A DNA stretch of 64,000 nt. Source: Heyndrickxia coagulans 36D1. Its GTDB lineage: Bacteria > Bacillota > Bacilli > Bacillales > Bacillaceae_C. This document shows, in pieces, positions 53,929 through 62,940 of the stretch (positions are counted from its first letter, which is position 1; every line of letters starts with the position of its first letter). The notes under the pieces were generated by a model. It ran no database searches and was not told the DNA's origin. It worked only from the letters and a program-made list of their open reading frames with translations. Position numbers and translations under genes: made by a program. The stretch is from the NCBI RefSeq assembly GCF_000169195.2, contig NC_016023.1, positions 3,224,001-3,288,000 on the forward strand, read 5' to 3'.

Positions 53929-54438
53929 ATGGATATTTGGACTGCATTCAAATACAGCTGTTTATTGCCGGGAAAAAGAGCTGCTTTTCGTTTGAACAGG
54001 CTTCCGATGGACAGGACTGTTTTGTATGTGGTTCTGCTTGTTCTTATGGTTTCCTGTCTGCATATCCCTGCACTTTTAACCGGCGGATCCCTTGATGCCC
54101 TGAATGCCATCCAATTTGTTTTTTATTTTCTGTTCGCTTATGTGCTCGTTGTCCTGTGTGGCGTATTGGCCGGCATTTCCCTGCTCGCTTGTGCCGGATA
54201 CGGGCTCAGGAAGCTGTGGAAGAGAAAACTGGCGTACCAGCATTTATGGAAAATGTCATGCTTTGTCATGACGGTCCCGTTTATTTTACATACAATCATT
54301 CATGAATGGTTTACGAAAAACGGTTTTGTTTCGGGTGTGGTGCTGATCGGGTATCCGCTTTTTTGTTTGGCGGCGATGATCCTCCACTATCCGGAAATAA
54401 AGAGGCATCAAAGAAAAGAAGGAGAAGAGCATGGCTGA
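53929..54438 (+). CDS. Membrane protein of unknown family
   Basis: 169 residues from ATG 53929 (GAGGGGG upstream). Four to five membrane segments (near 30-48, 62-90, 112-128, 135-155) with a positively charged N-terminal part ([15 protein letters not shown]). The final [12 protein letters not shown] is cytosolic. It resembles small DUF1189-like proteins only in outline, so I leave it unnamed. It overlaps murB by 8 bases, hence cotranscribed. Confidence 0.7.
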   Translation: MDIWTAFKYSCLLPGKRAAFRLNRLPMDRTVLYVVLLVLMVSCLHIPALLTGGSLDALNAIQFVFYFLFAYVLVVLCGVLAGISLLACAGYGLRKLWKRKLAYQHLWKMSCFVMTVPFILHTIIHEWFTKNGFVSGVVLIGYPLFCLAAMILHYPEIKRHQRKEGEEHG

Positions 54439-55342
54439 AAAGACAATTTTACAAGACTTGCGTTCGCTCATTTATCCGCGTGAAATTCTGGAAGATGAAC
54501 CGTTAAGCAAATATACTTTTACAAAAACAGGGGGAAAAGCGGATATTTTGATTTTTCCTGAGACATATGAAGAAGTGCAAAAGACGGTCCGTTTTGCCTC
54601 TCTGAACGGCGTGCCGTACACGATCCTCGGCAACGGCTCCAATCTGATCATCAAAGACGGCGGCATCAGGGGAATTGTGCTGATTCTGACCAAATTAGCG
54701 AAAATATCGCACACAGGCAATGACATTACAGCCCAGTGTGGTGCAGCCATTATCGATGTATCGCGCTATGCTTTAAAGCAAAAGCTGACAGGGCTTGAGT
54801 TCGCCTGCGGGATACCGGGATCTGTCGGCGGTGCGCTGTATATGAATGCGGGGGCGTATGGCGGGGAAGTCAAAGATGTTCTGAAAAGCGCGCTTGTCCT
54901 GACCAAAACAGGCGAGATGAAAAGACTTGAAAAAAGCGATTTGTCCTTCCAGTACAGGAAAAGTTCCATTGCGGAAAATGGGGAGATTGCGCTTGAAGGG
55001 ACGTTCAGCCTGGAGCCGGGCGACGCACAGGAGATCAAAGCCAAAATGGATGAATTGACTGATCTCAGGGAATCGAAACAGCCGCTTGAATACCCATCGT
55101 GCGGCAGCGTGTTTAAAAGGCCGCCCGGCTATTTTGCAGGGAAACTGATCCAGGACAGCGGGCTCCAGGGGAAACGCATCGGGGGCGTCGAGGTTTCGAC
55201 CAAACATGCCGGGTTTATGGTGAATGTCGGCGGCGGAACGGCAACGGATTATATGAATTTGATCAAATTTGTCCAAAAAACGGTGAAAGAAAAATTCGGG
55301 GTGGATCTTGAGACAGAAGTAAAAATTATCGGGGAAGATTAA
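54431..55342 (+). CDS. murB: UDP-N-acetylenolpyruvoylglucosamine reductase
   Basis: 303 residues. FAD domain with [14 protein letters not shown] and [20 protein letters not shown]; the substrate domain has YRKSS, the active-site Ser in SCGSVFKRP, and final [13 protein letters not shown]. It is the shorter type II enzyme of Gram-positives. It completes UDP-MurNAc synthesis. The start overlaps the upstream membrane-protein gene. Confidence 0.95.
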   Translation: MAEKTILQDLRSLIYPREILEDEPLSKYTFTKTGGKADILIFPETYEEVQKTVRFASLNGVPYTILGNGSNLIIKDGGIRGIVLILTKLAKISHTGNDITAQCGAAIIDVSRYALKQKLTGLEFACGIPGSVGGALYMNAGAYGGEVKDVLKSALVLTKTGEMKRLEKSDLSFQYRKSSIAENGEIALEGTFSLEPGDAQEIKAKMDELTDLRESKQPLEYPSCGSVFKRPPGYFAGKLIQDSGLQGKRIGGVEVSTKHAGFMVNVGGGTATDYMNLIKFVQKTVKEKFGVDLETEVKIIGED

Positions 55343-55387
55343 AAAACATCCCGGTTCTTTTATACGCAAAGGAACCGGGATGTTTTT
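55341..55387. terminator. Bidirectional terminator after murB
   Basis: AAAAAACATCCCGGTTC and GAACCGGGATGTTTTT are perfect complements around a 14-nt loop. Confidence 0.85.
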
Positions 55388-55725
55388 CATCCTTTCCGGT
55401 GGATATCGGTTAACCGGTTTCCACGGTATTTGATGTACACTTGATCGCCAATCTTAAAATTTAAATACGTATCGCAGTCGATCGCAAGCGTTTTGCCGTT
55501 ATTGAATGCGATCGCGCAATACGGTTTTGTCGTTGTTGGTGCCACTTTTATTTTTCGCTTTGTTTTCACACCGGTTGCAACCGGCATTTCTTTCCGGTTG
55601 GGCGTGTAAAATTTATCGATAATCTTTACGCGCTGATAGCTTACCGGGCGCTGAAAAAAGATCAATCCTGCAAGCACGGCCAGACAGATGATGAATAAAG
55701 CCAGTTTCCATTTCAGTTTTTCCAT
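55387..55725 (-). CDS. Membrane-anchored protein of unknown function
   Basis: 112 residues from ATG 55725 (AGAGGG 6 bases upstream; ATG 55731 abuts it). One N-terminal membrane anchor (about 6-25, WKLALFIICLAVLAGLIFF) and an exported beta-rich domain with KPYCAIAFNNGKTLAIDCDTYLNF and a closing GDQVYIKYRGNRLTDIHRKG. Two cysteines could pair outside. I do not recognise it. Confidence 0.7.
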   Translation of the reverse strand: MEKLKWKLALFIICLAVLAGLIFFQRPVSYQRVKIIDKFYTPNRKEMPVATGVKTKRKIKVAPTTTKPYCAIAFNNGKTLAIDCDTYLNFKIGDQVYIKYRGNRLTDIHRKG

Positions 55726-55892
55726 TGTCATCCCTCTACTCCCAGAACGTCTCTATGAATATCTTTATGGGGCTCTTCATTAAAATATGTATATACCACA
55801 ATCAAATGCTTTTTTAACCGAATCTTTTTTGAAACTTTTTAAGGCCAGTTTCGTATATGGATTAGACTCGTTTAGCAGAAAGTAGGGATGTT

Positions 55893-56831
55893 ATGAGTGA
55901 AATGGCGCTCTCGGTCAAAGGGATTACAAAACAAATCCGCTCGCGCAAAATTGTGGACCAGGTCAGTTTTGAAGTGAAAAAAGGTGAGGTTTTCGGCCTT
56001 CTCGGTCCAAACGGCGCCGGTAAAACAACGATTATCCGGATGATTGTTTCATTGATGAAACGCACAAGCGGGGAAATCTTTATTAACGGCAAAAGCCTTG
56101 ATAAAGATTTCAAAGGGGCTTTGAATGAAATCGGCGCGATCGTTGAAAATCCGGAATTTTATCCGTACATGACCGGCTATCAAAATCTCGTCCACTATAA
56201 GAGAATGTCAAGGAAACCCGTTTCCGAAGAGAGATTATGGGAAGTCGCAAAGCTTGTCAAACTGGAAGATGCCCTTAAACAAAAAGTCAAAACGTATTCG
56301 TTGGGAATGCGGCAGCGGCTCGGGGTTGCCCAGGCGATTTTGCACCAGCCTTCGTTATTGATCCTTGATGAGCCGACAAACGGCCTTGACCCGCAAGGCA
56401 TCCGCGAATTCAGGGGCTATTTGCGGGAGCTGGCAGGAAGCGGGGTATCTGTCCTCGTTTCCTCGCACCTGCTTTCAGAAATGGAACTGATGTGCGACCG
56501 TTATGCCATTATTGAAAAAGGAAAACTGATCCATATTGAAACGATGGCAGAAACGACAACGGTAAAACAGGATGACCGCCGCGATATCTTGTTTGCAACG
56601 GATGACAGCGAAAGCGCGAAGCAGACGGTGGAGAAACAGCTCCATTTTCCGGTTTCCATTGTCGATGATACGCGTATTTTGGTTTCGGCAGCTTACAAAG
56701 ACGCAGCCGTTATCAACGCAACATTGGTAGGAAGCGGCTGCAACGTCTATGAAATTCATTTTGAAAAGAAAACGCTGGAAGACCGTTTCCTTGAACTCAC
56801 GAATCATACAACAGGGGAGGAAAATCAATGA
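55893..56831 (+). CDS. ABC transporter ATP-binding protein (YhcH/BcrA-like)
   Basis: 312 residues. Walker A LLGPNGAGKTTI, signature YSLGMRQRLGVAQ, Walker B LLILDEPTNGLDPQG, switch His in SSHLLSEME. The C-terminal 80 residues form the domain typical of drug-export ATPases such as BcrA. It pairs with the permease gene that overlaps by 4 bases. The substrate is not evident; no two-component system is adjacent. Confidence 0.87.
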   Translation: MSEMALSVKGITKQIRSRKIVDQVSFEVKKGEVFGLLGPNGAGKTTIIRMIVSLMKRTSGEIFINGKSLDKDFKGALNEIGAIVENPEFYPYMTGYQNLVHYKRMSRKPVSEERLWEVAKLVKLEDALKQKVKTYSLGMRQRLGVAQAILHQPSLLILDEPTNGLDPQGIREFRGYLRELAGSGVSVLVSSHLLSEMELMCDRYAIIEKGKLIHIETMAETTTVKQDDRRDILFATDDSESAKQTVEKQLHFPVSIVDDTRILVSAAYKDAAVINATLVGSGCNVYEIHFEKKTLEDRFLELTNHTTGEENQ

Positions 56832-57775
56832 TCGCTTTAATCCGAAATGAATGGATGAAAATATTTGCCCGGAAAAGCGCATGGGTCTATATGCTCCTGA
56901 TTGTCGCGTTCGTGCTAATTGCTGCACTGTTTTACAATAAGGTGTACGGCAAAGACGATCCAAACTGGCGTACGAAAATCGAGAAAGAAATCAAAGCGGA
57001 TGAGGCGCTAATGAAAAAGGATCCTGAACAATACGCGGACCTTGCGCCAACCATCCAAAAAAACCAAGATTATTTGAAATACAATATCAATCCGGATGCC
57101 CATTCAAACTGGCATTTCATGAACAATGTGGTCATTCCGCTCGGTTCATTTGTCACCTTGTTCAGTGTGATCGTTGGGAGCGCCAACGTTTCATCGGAAT
57201 TTGCATCCGGGACGATTAAGCAACTGATGATCCGCCCGCATGCGAGATGGAAAATTTTGCTGTCCAAATACATTGCTGTCACAGCCTATGCGGTATTGCT
57301 GCTTGCCGTTCTGCTTATAGCCGGCTATTTGATTGGCCTTCTTTTTCAGGGATCCGGCAGTTTCCATATGAAAATGATAGAAAATACTGTGGGTGACAGC
57401 CAATATAAAATTAAAGAAATCGGACCGCAATTTTTCCTGAAATTTGCCCTTTATTTGCCGAGCCTTGTCATGGTAAGCGCGATTGCGTTCATGCTTTCGA
57501 CCTTGTTCAAGAGTCAGGCTCTGGCTGTTGGAATCGGCATTTTTGCCCTGTTTATCACAAACACACTGGGTGGGATTATTCTATTTCTGATGAACCGGTA
57601 CCATTGGCTGAAATTCCTGATTTTCCCGCATTTGGACTTGTCTGTTTATGCGTACCAGGATAAACTTACAGACGGTGTCACCTTGCCGTTTTCATTAATC
57701 ACGCTTGCTGTTTATTATGTCGTTTTTATGACCTTGACCTTTTGGTATTTTCAAAAACGCGACATTGCGTTTTGA
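56828..57775 (+). CDS. ABC-2 type permease
   Basis: 315 residues. A first membrane helix (about 18-40) is followed by a large charged extracellular loop (about 45-95), then five further helices. This is the ABC-2/YhcI layout of antibiotic or lantibiotic exporters. ATGA overlap with the ATPase gene gives coupled translation. A weak terminator follows at 57823. Confidence 0.85.
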   Translation: MIALIRNEWMKIFARKSAWVYMLLIVAFVLIAALFYNKVYGKDDPNWRTKIEKEIKADEALMKKDPEQYADLAPTIQKNQDYLKYNINPDAHSNWHFMNNVVIPLGSFVTLFSVIVGSANVSSEFASGTIKQLMIRPHARWKILLSKYIAVTAYAVLLLAVLLIAGYLIGLLFQGSGSFHMKMIENTVGDSQYKIKEIGPQFFLKFALYLPSLVMVSAIAFMLSTLFKSQALAVGIGIFALFITNTLGGIILFLMNRYHWLKFLIFPHLDLSVYAYQDKLTDGVTLPFSLITLAVYYVVFMTLTFWYFQKRDIAF

Positions 57776-57822
57776 TACAACGGGTAAATTCAGGTACAAT
57801 GGCTGTAAAAGGCCGGGTGAAG

Positions 57823-57860
57823 GAGGGATCTGCCAGAGCAGGTCTCTCTTTGCTTTTTTA
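57823..57860 (+). terminator. Probable terminator of the ABC operon
   Basis: GAGGGATCTGC pairs with GCAGGTCTCTC using two G-U pairs, followed by TTTGCTTTTTT. Confidence 0.55.
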
Positions 57861-57957
57861 AAGCGGCGGACGCATCAGGCTGTACGGGCGGCGCATAGCG
57901 TGTGCACCCGCCGAATAGGATGATAATGGGGGCTTGCCCGGACCGCTGGAGGATGAT

Positions 57958-58422
57958 ATGGGAAAAAATAACCGGAAAAAAATCAATGCGGCCGTTTTGT
58001 TCATTTTCATTGTGTATGCTGCTTATTTAGCGGAACTTTTGTTCTTTATCCCGTACCGCCATGCGCCCAATTCTGCCAGCCAAAATATCATTCCGTTTAA
58101 AACGATCCGAATGTATATCCTTTATTACCGTTACTTTCAATTTGAAGTCTGGTTTTCCAATCTGTTTGGGAATATTTTCATGTTTATGCCGTTCGGGTTT
58201 TTCCTGCCCTTTCTTTTCAGGCGGCTGAGAAAGGTCTGGATAATGGGATTGCTGTCGTTTTTGGCATCGGCTTTGGTGGAAACCATTCAAGGATATTTCC
58301 ATGTCGGAGGTTTTGATGTGGATGATATTTTGCTGAATACAACGGGTGGATTGTGCGGTTACGGTATCTTTTTACTGGTCCGCAAGCTTGTGAAAAAAAT
58401 CAAAATTGAGATTTGGCGTTAA
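57958..58422 (+). CDS. VanZ-family membrane protein
   Basis: 154 residues from ATG 57958 (GGAGG 5 bases upstream). Four membrane helices; the conserved NLFGNIFMFMPFGFFLP and VETIQGYFHVGGFDVDDILLNTTGG are the VanZ-like signature. VanZ gives low-level teicoplanin resistance in enterococci, but most homologues have no known role. Stand-alone. Confidence 0.87.
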   Translation: MGKNNRKKINAAVLFIFIVYAAYLAELLFFIPYRHAPNSASQNIIPFKTIRMYILYYRYFQFEVWFSNLFGNIFMFMPFGFFLPFLFRRLRKVWIMGLLSFLASALVETIQGYFHVGGFDVDDILLNTTGGLCGYGIFLLVRKLVKKIKIEIWR

Positions 58423-58502
58423 ATATGCATAAGAAAAGCCCTGCGGTGAAAATCTAACGAGGACCAATCAATGGCCGGCCTGTAAAAGGGGGGAAGTATG
58501 CA

Positions 58503-58952
58503 TTGGATGAAGAAAAACTGGTCCGATTTTTAAACCAGGAACTTTCAAATTTTACAGTGCTTTATATCAAACTGCACCGTTACCACTGGTATATTCAGGG
58601 AAAAAACTTTTTCACGCTCCATGCTTATTTTGAAGATTTGTACCGGTCATTTTCAAAACAAATGGATGTGCTTGCCGAAAGAATTTTGGCAATCGGGGGA
58701 CGGCCGCTTGCGACCATGTCGAAATTCCTTGACCAGAAGACGCTTGTTGAAGCGAGCGCGGATAATGAAGAGGGCGAACTGCTGCAGCAATTAAGGGAGG
58801 ATTTGGCGCAGTTGGCAAAGGAAATCCGGGAAACGGGGATTCCGCTGGCGGAAGAAAACAAGGACAATGCCACCGTCAATCTGCTCACCCGTTTTCTGAC
58901 CCGGTTTGACAAAGATATTTGGATGCTGGATGCGATGGCGGACAAACGGTAA
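58503..58952 (+). CDS. Dps-family ferritin-like DNA protection protein
   Basis: 149 residues from TTG 58503 (GGGGGGAAG upstream). Ferroxidase residues at the dimer interface are His28, His40, Asp55 and Glu59. Forms a dodecamer that oxidises and stores iron, limiting Fenton damage. No PerR box is visible upstream, so control may differ from MrgA. Convergent with mntH. Confidence 0.92.
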   Translation: MDEEKLVRFLNQELSNFTVLYIKLHRYHWYIQGKNFFTLHAYFEDLYRSFSKQMDVLAERILAIGGRPLATMSKFLDQKTLVEASADNEEGELLQQLREDLAQLAKEIRETGIPLAEENKDNATVNLLTRFLTRFDKDIWMLDAMADKR

Positions 58953-58993
58953 ATGCCGCTGCTTTTTTCCTAAGCCGTGAAAAAGCAGCGGCA
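58953..58993 (+). terminator. Hairpin after dps
   Basis: GCCGCTGCTTTTTTC and GAAAAAGCAGCGGC pair as a long stem. Confidence 0.65.
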
Positions 58994-59000
58994 AATAAAA

Positions 59001-59033
59001 AAACAGCCTTTCCATTTGATGGAAGGGCTGTTT
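59001..59033 (-). terminator. Terminator of mntH
   Basis: AAACAGCCTTTCCAT and ATGGAAGGGCTGTTT pair around TTG next to the mntH stop. Confidence 0.75.
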
Positions 59034-59037
59034 CACT

Positions 59038-60330
59038 TTATATAAATGTATCAATCAAAAGGAACAGATTCAGGCATACGACGAATCCTGCCACGATCCA
59101 CGAGATGATGCTCGTTATCCGGTGGTTCACCAGTTCACCCATGATCTGTCTGTTGCTCGTGAACAGAATCAGCGGGACAAGGGCAAAGATGATCCCGAAT
59201 GAGAGAATGACCTGGCTTATTACAAGCGCGCTTGTCGGGTTGGTGCCCATCATGATAATGAGAAGCGGCGGGATCATTGTGATCGCACGGCGCAAATAAA
59301 GATTGATCCGTTTGTTGATAAACCCTTGCATGACGACATCACCGGATAATGTGCCGACAGAGGAGCTGGAAAGCCCTGCAATCAAAAGGCCAAGGCCGAA
59401 AGAGATCGCCGCTGCCGGTCCGATATGGGTGTAGAACTCACGAAACGCGACATCCAGATCTTCCACGACAAGGCCGTTTTTATAAAATACACTGGACGCA
59501 ATCACAAGCATGCTCATATTGATGGCCCCGGCGATCACCATTGCGATGATGATGTCGATCAATTCAAATTTGAAAATTTTTCTTTTTTCCAGCTCGTTTT
59601 TTCCGACGATTCTGTTTTGCGTCAATGAAGAGTGCAAATAGATGGCATGGGGCATGACGGTGGCGCCGAGAATGCCGGCAGCCAGGACAATGCTTTGGAT
59701 GCCATCGAATTTTGGCGTGACAATCCCACCGAATACTTTTACCCATTCCGGTTTTGCCAGAAATGTTTGCAAAGCAAAAGCGAGCACGACAATCATCACA
59801 AGGGCGGCAATCACTGCCTCAAACGATCGGTAGCCGCGGCGCTGCAATTCGAGGATAGCAAACGATCCGACTGCTGTAATCAATGCGGCCGGCAAAAGCG
59901 GAAGGCCGAAAATTAAATACAGGCCTAAAGCTGCGCCGATAAATTCTGCCAAATCTGTTGCAATAATGACTAACTCACTTTGAATCCATAAAAAGATCGA
60001 CACCGGTTTTGGAAAATGGTCATGTGCCACTTCCGGCAAATTTTTCCCGGTTGCAATGCCGAGCTTTGCGGAAAGGGACTGGATTAAAACGGCCATTAAG
60101 TTTGAAAAGGCAATGACCCAAAGCAGCATATAGCCGTATTTCGATCCTGCCGTAATATTGGTGGCAAAATTACCGGGATCGATATAAGCAACGCCTGCAA
60201 TGAAGGCCGGGCCTAGGAAAGGCAAAATCCGTTTTAACCCTTTCACATCCCCCCGTAGTACAGCTTGTGCGCTCGTTGTATTATGGGACGTGCGGCCTGG
60301 CATTTTTTGGCTCATCGTTTTTTCACTCAT
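59038..60330 (-). CDS. mntH: Nramp-type manganese transporter MntH
   Basis: 430 residues, eleven membrane helices. Metal-binding motifs DPGN (helix 1, YIDPGNFATN) and MPH (helix 6, ATVMPHAIYLHSS) are intact; the conserved transport segment GLLIAGLSSSSVGTLSGDVVMQGF is present. A proton-driven Mn(II) importer. AAAGGGG precedes the ATG. An MntR box lies 40 bp upstream. It likely feeds the Mn catalase encoded at 16087. Confidence 0.96.
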   Translation of the reverse strand: MSEKTMSQKMPGRTSHNTTSAQAVLRGDVKGLKRILPFLGPAFIAGVAYIDPGNFATNITAGSKYGYMLLWVIAFSNLMAVLIQSLSAKLGIATGKNLPEVAHDHFPKPVSIFLWIQSELVIIATDLAEFIGAALGLYLIFGLPLLPAALITAVGSFAILELQRRGYRSFEAVIAALVMIVVLAFALQTFLAKPEWVKVFGGIVTPKFDGIQSIVLAAGILGATVMPHAIYLHSSLTQNRIVGKNELEKRKIFKFELIDIIIAMVIAGAINMSMLVIASSVFYKNGLVVEDLDVAFREFYTHIGPAAAISFGLGLLIAGLSSSSVGTLSGDVVMQGFINKRINLYLRRAITMIPPLLIIMMGTNPTSALVISQVILSFGIIFALVPLILFTSNRQIMGELVNHRITSIISWIVAGFVVCLNLFLLIDTFI

Positions 60331-60369
60331 AGATGTTTCCCCTTTCTTTAATTTTAACCCTGAAACAAA

Positions 60370-60392
60370 AAAGTTTCCTTAGGGAAAACTTT
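60370..60392 (-). promoter_or_regulatory. MntR box upstream of mntH
   Basis: AGTTTCCTTAGGGAAAACT on the plus strand strongly resembles the B. subtilis MntR operator (AGTTTGCCTTAAGGAAACT type), flanked by further A/T symmetry. Mn-loaded MntR should repress. Confidence 0.8.
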
Positions 60393-60546
60393 ATCTAGTA
60401 CTATTGTATTCAATGTTTGCGAAAAAGTAAACCTTTTGCATGCATTTTCCCCTGTATTTTTTATGGAAAACATGCTTTTTGTTCATTATGCCCGATTCCT
60501 GTGCTGTTATGGCTTCTGCTCCGGGAGAAAAAAGGAGGGGAGAAAA

Positions 60547-60582
60547 ATGCATCCTTTTCTTGAAAACTGTGGTATATATTAG
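60547..60582 (+). CDS. Possible 11-residue leader peptide
   Basis: ATG 60547 follows an excellent AAGGAGGGG and encodes MHPFLENCGIY before TAG. It lies 57 bp before the Nudix gene. No terminator or attenuator is seen beside it, so a regulatory role is only a possibility. Confidence 0.25.
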   Translation: MHPFLENCGIY

Positions 60583-60638
60583 GTATAGGGAAAACTGTTT
60601 TCACAACATGGAAACGAGGTTTAAAAGGGGGGAATCGA

Positions 60639-61265
60639 TTGAACGAGGCATTCATTATCGAAAAATTAAAAAGGCGGGAACCGTCCGTTTTTGGGATGGA
60701 CCGTTTGTCCCAGTTTGCGGTCCTGTTGCCGCTCGTTCAAAAAGGCGATGGCCTTCATGTTTTATTTGAAGTCCGGTCCCGGCAGTTAAGAAAACAGCCG
60801 GGGGAAATTTGTTTTCCGGGCGGCAGAATTGAAACGACGGACAAAAACCCAATGGAAGCCGCGATTCGGGAAACAACCGAGGAACTGTGCATGGATGCGT
60901 CTGTCATCCGCAACGTATTCCCGCTTGACTATGTCGTTTCATCATATGGAAGGCGCGCGATCTTTCCGTTTGCGGGTTTTTTGCCGGATATGCCTTTTCA
61001 TCCGAATCCGGGCGAGGTGGAAGAAGTCTTTACAGTCCCGCTTTCGCATTTTGCCAAAACAGCGCCGGAATGTTACCGGATTGAATTTAAGGTAGAGCCT
61101 GACCAGGATTTTCCTTTCCATTTAATTCAGGGTGGTAAATCATATAAATGGAACAGCCAGCAAATGGACGAGTATTTTTATTACTACGGGGATTATGTTA
61201 TTTGGGGATTAACCGCCGGCATTTTGAAAAACTTTATGGATATTTTGGGTGCGGACAAAGCTTGA
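60639..61265 (+). CDS. Nudix hydrolase, probable CoA pyrophosphatase
   Basis: 208 residues from TTG 60639 (AAAGGGGGG upstream). The CoA-type motif LFEVRSRQLRKQPGEICFPGG precedes the Nudix box GGRIE...EAAIRETTEELCM, which carries the metal-binding REXXEE. It would cut CoA or acyl-CoA into acyl-phosphopantetheine and 3',5'-ADP. The 219 bp downstream (61266-61483) contain no gene; a TATAAT near 61421 may drive the GNAT gene. Confidence 0.85.
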   Translation: MNEAFIIEKLKRREPSVFGMDRLSQFAVLLPLVQKGDGLHVLFEVRSRQLRKQPGEICFPGGRIETTDKNPMEAAIRETTEELCMDASVIRNVFPLDYVVSSYGRRAIFPFAGFLPDMPFHPNPGEVEEVFTVPLSHFAKTAPECYRIEFKVEPDQDFPFHLIQGGKSYKWNSQQMDEYFYYYGDYVIWGLTAGILKNFMDILGADKA

Positions 61266-61483
61266 ATGATGCCCGTGGCGGCTGTCCTGCCCTTTCGGAA
61301 ACCGGAAATGCCGCCGGAATCCGGCAGCCGGGTGCCTTCATACCGGGTGTTTTCAGCATGGTCTGGTGTGCAGGACATAAAAAAACTGTTCAATTACGTG
61401 AAATTATTATAAAATGTTGTTTATAATACAAAGCTTCCGTTCCGGAAACGGAGGGGACTTTTACAATTGAGGGAAAATGAGCG

Positions 61484-61993
61484 ATGATACAGCATGGCCT
61501 AATCAGAAATGCCACAGAAGAAGATCTGCAGGAGATTCTGGACATTTATAATGCCTGCATCGGAAACGGGATTATAACGGCTGACACAGTCCCGGTCACC
61601 GTAGAAGAAAAGTTGCCATGGTTTAAAGCCCATCACCCGGACAGCCGGCCGCTTTGGGTGTTGGAAGCAGACGGGGAGATTGCTGCCTGGATCAGTTTAA
61701 GCGATTTTTACGGAAGGCCCGCTTACCAGCCTACTGCTGAGGTCAGTATTTATGTCAGCGAAAAATGGAGAGGAAAAGGAGCCGGGAAGCACCTGCTCGG
61801 GAAAATGTTGGAAGCCTGCCCGAAGCTAGGGGTGGAAACACTGCTCGGCTTTATTTTCAGCGAAAACAAGGCCAGTTTAAAGTTGTTTGCATCCTTCGGG
61901 TTTGAAACTTGGGGGCATTTGAAAGAAGTGGCTGTGCTTGACGGACGCATGCACGATTTAATCATCACTGGTAAAAAAATTCAAGGATTTTGA
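61484..61993 (+). CDS. GNAT N-acetyltransferase (phosphinothricin/YwnH-like)
   Basis: 169 residues. Acetyl-CoA site in VSEKWRGKGAGKHLLGKML (motif A), with WISLSDFYGRPAYQPTAEVSIYV and a closing FGFETWGHLKEVAVLDGRMHDLII. This resembles the PAT/Bar-like subgroup, which acetylates phosphinothricin, methionine sulfone or other amino acids. GAGGG precedes the ATG. The DsbA-like gene follows 23 bp after its stop. Confidence 0.85.
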   Translation: MIQHGLIRNATEEDLQEILDIYNACIGNGIITADTVPVTVEEKLPWFKAHHPDSRPLWVLEADGEIAAWISLSDFYGRPAYQPTAEVSIYVSEKWRGKGAGKHLLGKMLEACPKLGVETLLGFIFSENKASLKLFASFGFETWGHLKEVAVLDGRMHDLIITGKKIQGF

Positions 61994-62016
61994 AAGGCTT
62001 AAGGAGCTATAAAGTT

Positions 62017-62523
62017 ATGAAAATAGAATTATGGTCGGATTTTTCATCGGCAGATTCTTATCTTGCCTTTGTAAGACTTGGCGAGGCACTGGAACAATTT
62101 GGCCACAGGGAAAGCATTCAACTGGAATTTCGCAGTTTCGTGAAAAACCCCGAAAAAGAAGTACATATTGAAGAGAGCCATAAATTGCTGCACTTTGCAA
62201 AACAACACGGGAAACAGACGTTCATTGCGAAGGCACTGTTTGAAACGTATGCCCGGCAGCCTTCACCAGGTACAGGAGATTTATTACATGCTGCCCAAAT
62301 GGCCGGACTGAATAAAAGAGCGGCTGAAAAAGCCATTGTAACGGATGTTTACTTGGAGCATATCAAAAAAGACCAGGCAGAAGCAGATCTATTGAGCGCG
62401 GATTTTGCCCCCTTTATGGTCATCAACCGGAAATATGCGATTTCGGGAGCCCGCCCGGTTGATTTTATTGTTCAGTCCATGCATGAAGCATGGCGAGAAG
62501 AAACCTATGTGGCGGCCATATAA
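62017..62523 (+). CDS. DsbA/FrnE-like thioredoxin-fold protein lacking CXXC
   Basis: 168 residues from ATG 62017 (AAGGAG 10 bases upstream). The start MKIELWSDFSSADSYLAFVRL follows FrnE-type DsbA proteins, whose WSDFVCPFCY holds the redox CPXC; here both cysteines are absent. FRSFVKNPEKE, a helical insertion and FAPFMVINRKYAISGARP (cis-Pro region) keep the fold. There is no signal peptide, so it is cytosolic. It cannot be a disulfide oxidoreductase and may have another role, perhaps glutathione-S-transferase-kappa-like. Confidence 0.75.
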   Translation: MKIELWSDFSSADSYLAFVRLGEALEQFGHRESIQLEFRSFVKNPEKEVHIEESHKLLHFAKQHGKQTFIAKALFETYARQPSPGTGDLLHAAQMAGLNKRAAEKAIVTDVYLEHIKKDQAEADLLSADFAPFMVINRKYAISGARPVDFIVQSMHEAWREETYVAAI

Positions 62524-62528
62524 ACATG

Positions 62529-62558
62529 AAAAAAGCGCCCGGTCCGGGGCGCTTTTTT
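62529..62558 (+). terminator. Terminator after the DsbA-like gene
   Basis: AAAAAAGCGCC and GGCGCTTTTTT pair around the CGGTCCG loop. Confidence 0.85.
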
Positions 62559-62717
62559 CCAATCTTTCTTGCGGCGGCTAAGGCTTGCACTCCACATTGT
62601 GCATTCCAAAAAGGTTGCCTTGCCGGCTTATGCAATTCAGCTCATCGCTATACCAATATAGCATGATTTTAAACGAAAAACAAGCGTTTTGGCGGATTTC
62701 CGTTTATTACCACAACC

Positions 62718-62748
62718 AAAAAAGGCCGGGAATCATCCCGGCCTTTTT
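62718..62748 (-). terminator. Terminator of ypzG
   Basis: AAAAAAGGCCGGG and CCCGGCCTTTTT are near-perfect complements around AATCAT. The 160 bp from 62559 to 62717 otherwise hold nothing I can assign. Confidence 0.8.
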
Positions 62749-62755
62749 AGTATCC

Positions 62756-62908
62756 TCACCAGCGATGCGCTTTTGCATTGCTCCTCAAGATGATGGTGTT
62801 TTGTGTAACTTCCGTCTCGCCATTGACCTGGGAATTTGTATGTTTCCGCCGCGTCCAGTTGTAATGGAACAACTCGGAATGCGGATCCAACTGGTCTTTG
62901 TAGCTCAT
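62756..62908 (-). CDS. ypzG: YpzG-like small protein
   Basis: 50 residues from ATG 62908 (AGAGGTG 6 bases upstream). MSYKDQLDPHSELFHYNWTR and the end NTIILRSNAKAHRW resemble the YpzG family of Bacillus (function unknown). The upstream extension of this frame lacks a ribosome site. An inverted repeat lies 33-53 bp before the start. Confidence 0.7.
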   Translation of the reverse strand: MSYKDQLDPHSELFHYNWTRRKHTNSQVNGETEVTQNTIILRSNAKAHRW

Positions 62909-62940
62909 ACGATCACCTCTTGGAAGGATTTGGATACCGC

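Noticed and set aside
57958-58422. VanZ-like gene as vancomycin resistance cluster
   Set aside because: No vanA, vanH, vanX, vanS or vanR nearby; VanZ homologues are common in bacilli.
60440-60769. 109-codon frame upstream of the Nudix gene
   Set aside because: No ribosome site, and it overlaps the Nudix coding region in another frame.
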